From positions 48,414 to 112,413 of the forward strand of contig CAKPKG010000001.1 in NCBI GenBank assembly GCA_934167165.1: a stretch of DNA of 64,000 nucleotides. The letters run 5' to 3'. Every line of letters begins with the position of its first letter. Position 1 is the stretch's first letter. Source of the stretch: an uncultured Clostridia bacterium (GTDB lineage Bacteria > Bacillota > Clostridia > TANB77 > CAG-508). Shown in pieces: positions 53,121 through 60,956 of this stretch. The notes beneath the pieces were generated by a model, which saw only the letters and a list, made by a program, of their open reading frames with translations, had not been told where the DNA came from and made no database searches. The position numbers and the translations under genes were made by a program.

Positions 53121-55589
53121 ATGTTAGGATATAATCCAGAAGAAAAAAGAATTGATAATGCTAGAAAAAATCTATATAGAGATTTTGTTAAAGGAAGAAA
53201 AGAAATATTAGAATCTGATTTAAGTGATATAGAAAAACAAGAAGCAATATCATCGTTATTAGAGAGGATAGATCAAGAAATAAATATATTAAACGGAGTT
53301 AGAAGTATTGAGAATATTCCAGAAGAATACAGAGAAAGCTTAGGAATAGAAACTAATTCTACTGAAGTAGTTGTTGATGAAAATGTTGTAGACACTTTAG
53401 TTTCTATATATGCTAAAAGGGCAAAAATGCCATCACAAAGACCTAATGGAATAGGAATATCTGAAGGTATAACTTTAAGAAACGATGAAGAATTAGAAGT
53501 AATAGATACAAGTGCTTTTGAAGAAGAATTAAGACAATATTTTACAGAACATTATTACGATTTATTAAGTGATGGATATAATCATTTTCTTTCAGATGTA
53601 ACAGAAGTAGCTGATGCTGATAGTATTCTTCATGAAAAGAATGGAGAATTAATCGAAATAGCAATTAGACATAATTTAGATCCTAAAAAGTTTACTTGTT
53701 TTGGTTATCAATTAACAGTACGAGATGGTTTAGTTGCAGAGGAAGATTCTACATTAGGAAGCAGTAATGTATTTTATGCAACTCCAGAAGCAGTAAATCA
53801 AAGGATATTTGATTTATATAGCGAAACTTTATTTCAAGAACAAAAAAGTAAAAGGAAAGATATTTTTACTGATAGAGGTAGAAAACTAAAAAATACATAT
53901 ATTACTTATGCTGAAAAGAACGGATTTGAAATACAAGATAGAGATGTATTTGAAGAATTACCAGTTGATATGAAGAAAGTACAGGGCGTTGCAAGTTATA
54001 TAAATAGAGTATTAAATGAAAATGGAACAATATCAAGTGATATGACAGAAAGATTTGCAGCTGAAATACAAAAAGACTATTCAAAAATAATGAATTTAAC
54101 TTCTTTTGACTTTGGAGAACTAGAATCAGTAAAGGAAATAGCAAATAATAAATATGTATTACTAGATTTAAGTATTAACGAAGATAGTATTTTAGAAACA
54201 GATGAATTTAGTCCTGATATTGCTTATGGAACGCCAGAATATATAAGAGATGAATACAGAATAGTTATGGCAAGAATAAAAAAATTATCTGATACAGATG
54301 CATTTGCTAGTGGATATTTAGAAGTAGAAAAAGCAAATAAACAAAAAGAAGCATTAAGAAGATATATTCGTGATAATGGAATTGAGGGAATTGATATTTC
54401 TATTCCAGAAGTAGAAGTAGACCATAAAAAAACAGAAATGATTACAGATGCTATATTAAATAAATATGGAGCAGACTATAAAAATAAAGAAGAAATGAGA
54501 GCTAGAATACTAAAAAAGGTTGAAGATAGATATCCAGAAATGTATTATGAAAGACAAACAATAGGATTAAGTGATTTGGTTGGTGAAGAGCTAAAAGATA
54601 TGGGAAGAAGTTTTGTAACTGAAAGATTATATATGCAAAATGACTTTGGATACATTGGTGATTATAGTGGATTTAATGGACAATGTATATATGCAACACC
54701 AGAAACTATTGCGCAACAAATAGAAGTATTAGATGAGAAAATAGCAACTAGAGATTTTCCTTTTGATGAAAAAAGAATTAGAGAACAATTAGTACAATAT
54801 GCAAAAGATAATCAATTTAAAATACAAATACCAGACATAGAAAGTGTTGAAAATAGAAGAAAAAGTCAACAATATAGATTTTCTTTTAGAGGTAATGGGC
54901 TAGGATCCTTTGACAGGGATATGTTACCAGATGATCCAACTGCAAGAAAAAAAATAGAATTAGATGATTCAGTATTTGATGTTATTTATAAAATGTCTGA
55001 TGGATTACCTGGAGCAATAGTTGGAATGACAGAACTTATGAAATCAGACGAAACGGGAATTATGCTTTTACTAGGTTTAGATGATATGAATATAAGAGGC
55101 TCACAAATTTGGGAAGCATATAAATATTTATATAATGAAGATGGAAAGAAATTTGCAGACGCCGTTAGAAAAAGAGATAAAGAGATGGTAGATTTTATAA
55201 ATGAAGAACTAGCATCAGTAGGGGGCGAAAAAGCAGTTACAGGTGGAGCTTCTTTTGATAGAACAAAATCCCCTGATAAATACAGATTTACAGAGGAAGA
55301 AGTAGAACAATTAAAACAACAAAGAGAAGAAAGAATCGCTAGAGAAAAAGAACAAAGAGAAAAAATGCTTACTAATATTCCTGCGAAGAAAAATAGAGGA
55401 GCAAAGAAAAGAGCTGAAAGGGAAGCTAAAAGACAAGAATATAGACAAAGACTAATTGCTATGGGCAAAAAGAGCTTGGGAGAATTAGATGAGGAATTAA
55501 CGGAGTTACAAGAGAAAGAACAACAAGCAAAAGAATTATGTGAGCAATACGAACAACAGTTACCAGATAAATCTCATCAAGAAATATAG
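53121..55589 (+). CDS. Large hypothetical protein of a mobile element
   Basis: An 822-residue soluble protein. Three internal segments with the common ending 'YATPE' (SNVFYATPEAVNQRIFDLY, PDIAYGTPEYIRDEYRIV, QCIYATPETIAQQIEVLDEK) suggest a repeated module. Near residue 640-710, MSDGLPGAIVGMTELM and LGLDDMNIRGSQIWEAYKYL match a segment I associate with hypothetical proteins of Firmicute integrative elements. The C terminus is a highly charged coiled coil. Function unknown. AGGGGG precedes ATG 53121. A small gene follows after nine bases, and a broken relaxase lies beyond. Confidence 0.8.
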   Translation: MLGYNPEEKRIDNARKNLYRDFVKGRKEILESDLSDIEKQEAISSLLERIDQEINILNGVRSIENIPEEYRESLGIETNSTEVVVDENVVDTLVSIYAKRAKMPSQRPNGIGISEGITLRNDEELEVIDTSAFEEELRQYFTEHYYDLLSDGYNHFLSDVTEVADADSILHEKNGELIEIAIRHNLDPKKFTCFGYQLTVRDGLVAEEDSTLGSSNVFYATPEAVNQRIFDLYSETLFQEQKSKRKDIFTDRGRKLKNTYITYAEKNGFEIQDRDVFEELPVDMKKVQGVASYINRVLNENGTISSDMTERFAAEIQKDYSKIMNLTSFDFGELESVKEIANNKYVLLDLSINEDSILETDEFSPDIAYGTPEYIRDEYRIVMARIKKLSDTDAFASGYLEVEKANKQKEALRRYIRDNGIEGIDISIPEVEVDHKKTEMITDAILNKYGADYKNKEEMRARILKKVEDRYPEMYYERQTIGLSDLVGEELKDMGRSFVTERLYMQNDFGYIGDYSGFNGQCIYATPETIAQQIEVLDEKIATRDFPFDEKRIREQLVQYAKDNQFKIQIPDIESVENRRKSQQYRFSFRGNGLGSFDRDMLPDDPTARKKIELDDSVFDVIYKMSDGLPGAIVGMTELMKSDETGIMLLLGLDDMNIRGSQIWEAYKYLYNEDGKKFADAVRKRDKEMVDFINEELASVGGEKAVTGGASFDRTKSPDKYRFTEEEVEQLKQQREERIAREKEQREKMLTNIPAKKNRGAKKRAEREAKRQEYRQRLIAMGKKSLGELDEELTELQEKEQQAKELCEQYEQQLPDKSHQEI

Positions 55590-55598
55590 GAGGCAAAA

Positions 55599-55943
55599 AT
55601 GCTAGAAAGAATTAAAGATTTTTTTAGAAATTTATTTAAAGCAAATAATCAACAATATATAGAAGCTCCAAAAGAAGTAATAGAGCCTATAAGTAATAAA
55701 CAAGAACAAAAAAGTTTTGACTTTAAAAATCAAGTAGTTGTAGCTAATGAAGGAGAAGAAAGAATTTTGAAAATGCAAAAAGATTTAAAAGCAGGATTGG
55801 TTGAGGAAGAAGATTTGTCAGAAGAAGATTTTGATTCATTAACTAAATTATATGAAAGTCAAATAGAAAAAACAAAACAATCAATAGAAAGATACAAAAA
55901 TAGAATTGTATCTATAAAAACTAAATTAGCACAAAATAACTAA
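55599..55943 (+). CDS. Small charged coiled-coil protein
   Basis: A 114-residue protein with a basic amphipathic N terminus (MLERIKDFFRNLFK), an acidic middle (LVEEEDLSEEDF) and a C-terminal coiled coil. It follows the 822-residue gene with AGGAGG in the gap, so the two are co-translated. Not recognised; probably part of the same mobile module. Its stop codon is the start of a short tandem repeat. Confidence 0.65.
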   Translation: MLERIKDFFRNLFKANNQQYIEAPKEVIEPISNKQEQKSFDFKNQVVVANEGEERILKMQKDLKAGLVEEEDLSEEDFDSLTKLYESQIEKTKQSIERYKNRIVSIKTKLAQNN

Positions 55944-55989
55944 AATGGTCAAATGGTCAAAATGGTCAAAAATGGTCAAAAATGGTCAA
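55943..55989 (+). repeat. Short tandem repeat AATGGTCAAA
   Basis: Five units of ATGGTCA separated by two to four A residues, immediately before the MITE. The last unit merges with the MITE end TGTCAATGGGG-like sequence, suggesting slippage at the insertion point. Confidence 0.75.
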
Positions 55990-56094
55990 TGGGGACGGAG
56001 TTTTTTGACAACCATATTATTTTAAAATCTTTGTTGAAATTTATCTATCATTTCATTTTTTATGTTGTCAAAATTCTCCGTCCTATATGGCACA
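55984..56094. mobile_element. MITE-like element, copy 2
   Basis: Left end GTCAATGGGGACGGAG, right end CTCCGTCCTATATGGCA, with the same AT-rich centre as copy 1 (one-base differences). It has cut into the relaxase gene that follows. Confidence 0.7.
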
Positions 56095-57066
56095 GATAAT
56101 GTACACAACCATATAGTTGTAAATTCTGTATCTTTTAAAAGTGGAAACAAGTTTTATAGTAATAGAGAAACAAAGGATTTTATAAGGATAACATCAGATT
56201 TTATATGCAGAGAAAATGGACTAAGTGTTATAAAAACTCCGTGGAAGGATAAAGGCTATTACAAGCTATATGCTAAAAATAACCCATATATGCAATTAGT
56301 AAAAAAAGATATAGATGAAGCAATTAATATTTCATATTCATATAAAGGCTTTGTATCAAAGCTAGAGGCAAAAGGCTATTATGTTTCAGAAAATGAAGAT
56401 ACAGGACTTATTATTGAAAGAGATGAAAGTTTCCAAGTTGTAAGACTACAAGAATTATTTGGAGATAATTATACTAAAGAAAAGATAAGATATAGAATTG
56501 AAAATAAAACTTTTAATCAGGTGTATATGCCAAAGAAAAAATATAAAATGAGTATTGAAGAATATAATAAATTCAAGCAAAAACAAAGAGAACACCAATT
56601 AAGAGAACTTCCAGCTCTATACATTCTAATATGCTTATTATTAAGAATTGACCCACTTCCTCGAAAAATTGAATTTAATAATTATAGAGTACCAATTACA
56701 AAAGAAATGAAAATATCAATAAAACATTTAGAGAGTTTAAGTCAGCAAGCTATTTTACTATCTAAAAATAAAATTAATAATTTAGAAGAACTTAAATCTT
56801 ATAGATACAATTTAGAGGAGAAAGTAAGAATTTTAAAAGGTAAAAGAGAAAATTTATGGAGAAAAAGAAGTAAGGAAACAAATCCAGGAATCAAAGAAAA
56901 GATTACGCACGAAATTAGCGATTTAAAGGCTTTAATTAAAAAAGTCAATAAAGATATCGTCAACTGCTATGAAATTGAAAATAGGACTATTCTGCTTAAA
57001 AATAAACTTGAACTTGAAAAATTAAAAGAAAATGTTAAAGATAAGAAAAAAGATAGAATTAAATAA
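56062..57066 (+). pseudogene. Relaxase (MobA/VirD2-type), N terminus lost
   Basis: After nine codons supplied by the MITE, the frame reads TDNVHNHIVVNSVSFKSGNK, the HxH-type metal motif of relaxase PF03432, then a helical region and a charged coiled-coil C terminus to residue 334. The catalytic tyrosine domain that should precede it is absent, so the protein could not nick DNA. It marks the remains of a mobilisable element together with the two genes upstream. Confidence 0.75.
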
Positions 57067-57075
57067 TAAAATTTA

Positions 57076-57126
57076 GTATAAAAGTTAAAAGAGTACAAAA
57101 AAACGTACTCTTTTAACTTTTATAAA
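57076..57126. terminator. Bidirectional terminator
   Basis: ATAAAAGTTAAAAGAGTAC/GTACTCTTTTAACTTTTAT, serving the relaxase remnant and the convergent small gene. Confidence 0.85.
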
Positions 57127-57145
57127 TATTAATATATCTAATTCA

Positions 57146-57340
57146 CTATCTGTCACCATGTTCAACTGGATGTGCTGCATCATGCATTTTTCCTGCTAGT
57201 TTAGCTAATTCATATTTTTTTTCTGCTTCTTTTTTTGCTTCTTTAGAATCTGTTTTCTTAACTTTCAAAGATGCTAAGAAAACATTTTTTACTGTTTCAT
57301 CTGCTGTATGTAAATGTGTAGCTCTATCTTCTTTACTCAT
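57146..57340 (-). CDS. Small hydrophilic protein of unknown function
   Basis: A 64-residue Lys- and Glu-rich helical protein with several His residues (THLHTAD, MHDAAHPVEHGD), starting at ATG 57340 behind AAAGGAG. Not recognised. It has its own terminator and is separated by 93 bases from the next operon. Confidence 0.6.
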   Translation of the reverse strand: MSKEDRATHLHTADETVKNVFLASLKVKKTDSKEAKKEAEKKYELAKLAGKMHDAAHPVEHGDR

Positions 57341-57408
57341 AACATCAACTCCTTTGTAACTATATATAAATTATACCATATTATAAACATAAAGTCAAAA
57401 AAGCGTGT

Positions 57409-57437
57409 AAAAAACACTCCATTTATGAAGTGTTTAA
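57409..57437 (-). terminator. Terminator of the HD/isochorismatase operon
   Basis: Minus strand AAACACTTC/GAGTGTTTTTT, overlapping the last codons of the isochorismatase-type gene. Confidence 0.7.
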
Positions 57438-57916
57438 ATAATTTTATTTTTCCCAATTAGTCTAGAAAGATTTTGAATGTATAAGTCATGAATTTCTTTT
57501 CCAGCATGGCTCATACAATAATCTTTTAGAACATATACATCATAGTTTTGCTCAAATAAATCGATAGCAGTTTTTTGAATACATCCATCAGTATCAAAAC
57601 CACATAAATATATTTGAGAAATATCATTTTCTCTAATATAATCTTTCAATTCATCATTTACTGCAGTATATATTTTTTTATCAAATACATTATTATCTTT
57701 GATATCAATAGCAATTGATTGACCATCTTTAGTCATACAGCCTTTATAATTCAATTTTTTATACCAAATACTATTTTCATTATTAATAAATCTAGTAAAA
57801 GCAGTTAAATCATATTTATTTGAATTTACTAATTCTTTAATTTTGATTAAAGTATCTTTTGTATGCATATTTATAAAATCATTTTGAACATCTACTACTA
57901 ATAATAATCTATTCAT
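57434..57916 (-). CDS. Isochorismatase-family cysteine hydrolase
   Basis: A 160-residue cysteine hydrolase of the nicotinamidase/isochorismatase fold. The triad is visible: Asp in LLVVDVQNDF, Lys in FDKKIYTA, and Cys in GFDTDGCIQKTA. The shortened middle distinguishes it from PncA, and metal ligands of nicotinamidase are not clear, so the substrate is open. Last gene of a four-gene operon; it overlaps the HD gene by eight bases. Confidence 0.85.
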   Translation of the reverse strand: MNRLLLVVDVQNDFINMHTKDTLIKIKELVNSNKYDLTAFTRFINNENSIWYKKLNYKGCMTKDGQSIAIDIKDNNVFDKKIYTAVNDELKDYIRENDISQIYLCGFDTDGCIQKTAIDLFEQNYDVYVLKDYCMSHAGKEIHDLYIQNLSRLIGKNKII

Positions 57917-58331
57917 TATTATTCTCCTTCAGTTTTTTTATTAATTTCTCTGCATTAATATATTGTTTTGATTCTTTCCCATATCTATTTTCTATGTCTT
58001 CTAATCTTTTAATAAACCCAACATCATTTCCATATTTATCAATTTGCATATCTGACATATTTAAAATATCTAGATATAAAGAATGATATTGTATATTTGT
58101 TTCTCCATGAAAATATACTTCTCGCCAATATTTATAATTGCTTTGCTTTAAAATATTTCCACCAATTACACTATGATTTTCATTTGTACCTAATTCATAA
58201 CCAATATCATGATTAAATCCTAATACAAATAAATCTTGTAATTCACTATCATTTAAGTTGTATTCTTTTCCTATTTCAACCATTTTTCTAGCCACAGCTA
58301 GTGAATGATTTAATCTATCATTATTGATCAT
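57909..58331 (-). CDS. HD-domain phosphohydrolase
   Basis: A 140-residue HD-superfamily protein. RLNHSLAVARKM supplies the first His, and GFNHDIGY is the HD doublet, followed by ENHSVIGG and ILNMSDMQID with a late Asp. Such small HD proteins cleave nucleotides or nucleotide signals. It overlaps both neighbours, so the four products are likely coupled. Confidence 0.82.
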   Translation of the reverse strand: MINNDRLNHSLAVARKMVEIGKEYNLNDSELQDLFVLGFNHDIGYELGTNENHSVIGGNILKQSNYKYWREVYFHGETNIQYHSLYLDILNMSDMQIDKYGNDVGFIKRLEDIENRYGKESKQYINAEKLIKKLKENNNE

Positions 58332-58593
58332 TTTTTACATTTTTCTCCCACATTTTTCTTATATATTTTAACGATAATGTCGATAGTGTAAAGCCAATAA
58401 CAGGAACTAATGAGCTTAATAGTATATTAGAGTAATTTCTTACTATGTATGAATAAGCAATTACAACGATATATGTTAATACGCAAATACATATTTTCCT
58501 AGTCCAACAAGTTTCCCATTTTTTATCCAATTCAACTCTTTTATTTCGAGCCTTTATATTTTCAATTTCTTCTTCTAATTCTTTTAATTCCAT
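58321..58593 (-). CDS. Small membrane protein
   Basis: A 90-residue protein: an N-terminal charged helix (ELKELEEEIENIKARNKRV), then two membrane segments (about 33-49 and 57-75) and a basic end. Not recognised. It overlaps the HD gene by 11 bases and the upstream gene by ten. Confidence 0.7.
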   Translation of the reverse strand: MELKELEEEIENIKARNKRVELDKKWETCWTRKICICVLTYIVVIAYSYIVRNYSNILLSSLVPVIGFTLSTLSLKYIRKMWEKNVKNDQ

Positions 58594-58826
58594 TTTTTAA
58601 CCTCTTTATTCAAAAATCTTTGTTCTGATTCGATTACATTAGCATTATTTTTTATTAATGGTTCTTCTGTACCATTCTCATTTATGCAATTAATGTATTT
58701 AAAATCTCCACCAATTCTCGTATATTGATTACCACCATCTATTAAACAAGCACCACACTTACAACTTACACAATCATGTAAATCTTTTAATTTAATTATA
58801 TTATTACATTTAATTACTAAGCCCAT
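58584..58826 (-). CDS. Cysteine-rich small protein (DUF7695-like)
   Basis: An 80-residue protein with CNNIIKLKDLHDCVSCKCGACLIDGG, a zinc-ribbon-like pattern of four or five Cys followed by DGG and YTRIGGDF, as in a small family often annotated as DUF7695. First gene of the operon. Function unknown. Confidence 0.65.
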   Translation of the reverse strand: MGLVIKCNNIIKLKDLHDCVSCKCGACLIDGGNQYTRIGGDFKYINCINENGTEEPLIKNNANVIESEQRFLNKEVKKWN

Positions 58827-59130
58827 TTTATCATAAGTTAAACATTATTGCTATTTATTCTAATAAAATTCTGTAGGAGAATGCAAATTTTGAAAAACAC
58901 CTGAAATTCAGAAAATAATATGGTAAATTTTTATACATTGATTGATATTTGTATCAATCGTTAGGAGAGCCGAAAAAGTTGTAGATATCTACGTCATCGG
59001 CATTAAGTGAATTAATCTACAGCTAAAGCTACAAATTAGTTCATTTTTTTAATTAAATTTTATATAAAATGATATACTTCTATTGCTTACAAATATGTGC
59101 CAAAATTCCCCGTCCCCATTGGCACAGATA
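58827..59130. repeat. Intergenic region with a degenerate copy of the tRNA-flanking repeat
   Basis: From about 59008 to 59129 the sequence follows the 176-bp repeat at lower identity, from AAGTGAATTAATCTACAGCTA through GCTTACAAATATGTGCCAAAATTCCCC to the palindrome end TTGGCA. The tRNA part is gone. It may mark an older right boundary of the accessory region. The first 180 bases show only a weak hairpin. Confidence 0.65.
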
Positions 59131-59210
59131 TGCTTTATTGGGTTGGAACTATAAACTCTATTAAAGCACAAGCCGAAGAAATTGTTTTTAGTGAATTGAT
59201 TTTTGTATAA
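59130..59210 (+). pseudogene. Short gene tail after the palindrome
   Basis: A frame of 26 codons, MLYWVGTINSIKAQAEEIVF to stop, begins at the palindrome end. There is no ribosome site. It looks like the tail of a lost gene, as at 51317 and 52820. Confidence 0.35.
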
Positions 59211-59391
59211 AAGTTGTCAGAAATAAATAAACTTCAAAATTATTTGGTGCTTGCACTATAATTTGCGATTTTATGTAAAATGTTGTATAATATATTTAGT
59301 ATTCGTAAGTACAGCGAATTATAATAAATGTACTATTTCGGTAATTGTTACTGGAAATTTGGTAACAAGCGAAAAGATTAGGAGGACTACT

Positions 59392-59754
59392 ATGTTAAAG
59401 CACTATGTTGAGTATCTGCATCCTGGTATCTTTGTCAGCGAAACATCTGTCAGCGAAATTCCCGAACGGGATGTAAGCAAGATTGAGATTCCCGACAACT
59501 GTTTTGGTTTTCGTTTCTTTGACAGAACTGTAACAGTTGTAGATAGTGAAATGCTTACAGGTGACAGAAAGAATATTTCTGGCTGGTACTATCGTGGCGA
59601 GAAGATGACTCTTGAGCAGGTCAAGGCGACTTTTGGAAATGACAGCGAGTACAGCAGCTTGATTTCCAATATGGAATGCAATGATGTGGGAGCAGTTGTC
59701 AAAACCAAGTTCGGACAGTTTATTCCCTTGAATGACGGCGACGAGATGATCTGA
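59392..59754 (+). CDS. Foreign-looking hypothetical protein
   Basis: A 120-residue soluble protein behind TTAGGAGG (ATG 59392). It is beta-rich with many acidic residues (YVEYLHPGIFVSETSVSEIP, GWYYRGEKMTLEQVKATFGN). Base composition is clearly higher in GC than the neighbours, with GTC, GGC, CTT and CGT codons, and Arg26 is CGG. It is almost certainly a recent arrival. Function not recognised. Confidence 0.75.
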   Translation: MLKHYVEYLHPGIFVSETSVSEIPERDVSKIEIPDNCFGFRFFDRTVTVVDSEMLTGDRKNISGWYYRGEKMTLEQVKATFGNDSEYSSLISNMECNDVGAVVKTKFGQFIPLNDGDEMI

Positions 59755-59783
59755 GCCTAATCTAAAAAGAAAATTATTTCTTT

Positions 59784-59812
59784 TCCTCGAAAGAGGTTTC
59801 TTTTTTTTATGA
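59784..59812 (+). terminator. Terminator
   Basis: CCTCGAAAGAGG within AAGAAA.../TTTCTT arms and followed by seven T. Confidence 0.7.
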
Positions 59813-59845
59813 TATAATTATAATAAAAAAATTAGGAGGAAATTT

Positions 59846-60379
59846 ATGCAATATAAATGGAGATACAAGACACCAAAAGAATATACGAATATAATAATGT
59901 ATAGTGATGGGGATTTGTTAACTGGGTTATATTTTGAAAACTCAAAAGACTCTACAAAACATGAAGAAAATTGCAAAGAAGAAGAATTACCTATTTTTGA
60001 AGAAACATGCAAATGGCTGGATATATATTTTAGGGGAGAAGAGCCAAACTTTATACCTAAATATAAAGTGAATAATCTAACGAACTTTAGAAAAGAAGTA
60101 ATTGAAATTATGAATACTATTCCATTTGGAAAAACACTAACATACAATGATATAGCAAAAATAATAGCTAAAAGGCATGGAATAGATAGAATGTCTGCAC
60201 AAGCTGTAGGTGGAGCTGTTGGATGGAATCCAATTTGTATTGTAATTCCATGCCATAGAGTGGTAGGCGCAAATGGATCACTAACAGGATATGGTGGGGG
60301 AATAAAAAATAAAATAGCATTACTTAAGAATGAAGGAAATGATATTAGCAAATATTTTCTACCTAAAATTGAGTTATAA
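59846..60379 (+). CDS. ogt: Methylated-DNA-protein-cysteine methyltransferase
   Basis: Ogt removes methyl groups from O6-methylguanine by transfer to its own cysteine. The 177 residues have an N-terminal domain, then FRKEVIEIMNTIPFGKTLTY, SAQAVGGAVGWNPICIVIPCHRVVG with the acceptor Cys in PCHRV, and GYGGGIKNKIALL. Full length. AGGAGG precedes ATG 59846. Confidence 0.95.
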   Translation: MQYKWRYKTPKEYTNIIMYSDGDLLTGLYFENSKDSTKHEENCKEEELPIFEETCKWLDIYFRGEEPNFIPKYKVNNLTNFRKEVIEIMNTIPFGKTLTYNDIAKIIAKRHGIDRMSAQAVGGAVGWNPICIVIPCHRVVGANGSLTGYGGGIKNKIALLKNEGNDISKYFLPKIEL

Positions 60380-60500
60380 GAAAGCAAGAGTTTGACGCGA
60401 TTAACATAATATGGTATTATAATAGTATAGACAGCAAGATAGCTGTTGAACACTCTAAAGAGTGCAATATTAAAGCCAATATGGCAGAAAGGGCAAAAAA

Positions 60501-60914
60501 ATGACGCAAGAAGAATTAGAACGGAAAGTTGAAAAGTTGGAGGAGAAGGTAGACCAATTGGAAGGAGTTTTAAAACAGCTTTTAAGTGACGAGTTGATGC
60601 AGGAAAAGAAAAACGAATGGCTTAAAAAGAAAAATCTTGCAGAAACATGCGAATTTCTGAGAAATTTAGCAGATGAGCTAAAAGATGAAAAAGCAAAGTT
60701 CCCTACAAGAAGTTTTAAAAACTGGATAAGCATGATGGAGACTTCCAAAAACCCAGAGAAATACTGTAAAGGTATTACCTCTATACAAAAACTAAATGCC
60801 CAAAACCTAATCAATATATTTGAGAGAAATCAAAATATGTTGATTAGGAGAATCAGAGATTTTGGACCTTCTGCATACGAAAAACTTATGCGGAAACTCA
60901 AAGAAAAAGTCTGA
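60501..60914 (+). CDS. Coiled-coil hypothetical protein with CGG codons
   Basis: A 137-residue protein: a coiled coil (residues 3-50, ELERKVEKLEEKVDQLEG) and a helical C-terminal part. Arg8 and Arg131 are CGG in frame, unlike core genes. No known domain is seen. An inverted repeat-like AACACTCTAAAGAGTGCAATATT lies in the leader. A terminator follows. Confidence 0.65.
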   Translation: MTQEELERKVEKLEEKVDQLEGVLKQLLSDELMQEKKNEWLKKKNLAETCEFLRNLADELKDEKAKFPTRSFKNWISMMETSKNPEKYCKGITSIQKLNAQNLINIFERNQNMLIRRIRDFGPSAYEKLMRKLKEKV

Positions 60915-60922
60915 TTTAAAGA

Positions 60923-60956
60923 ATAAAAAGGCAGAGAACTCTCTGCCTTTTTATTC
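60923..60956 (+). terminator. Bidirectional terminator
   Basis: AAAAAGGCAGAG/CTCTGCCTTTTT, overlapping the end of the convergent regulator gene. Confidence 0.88.
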
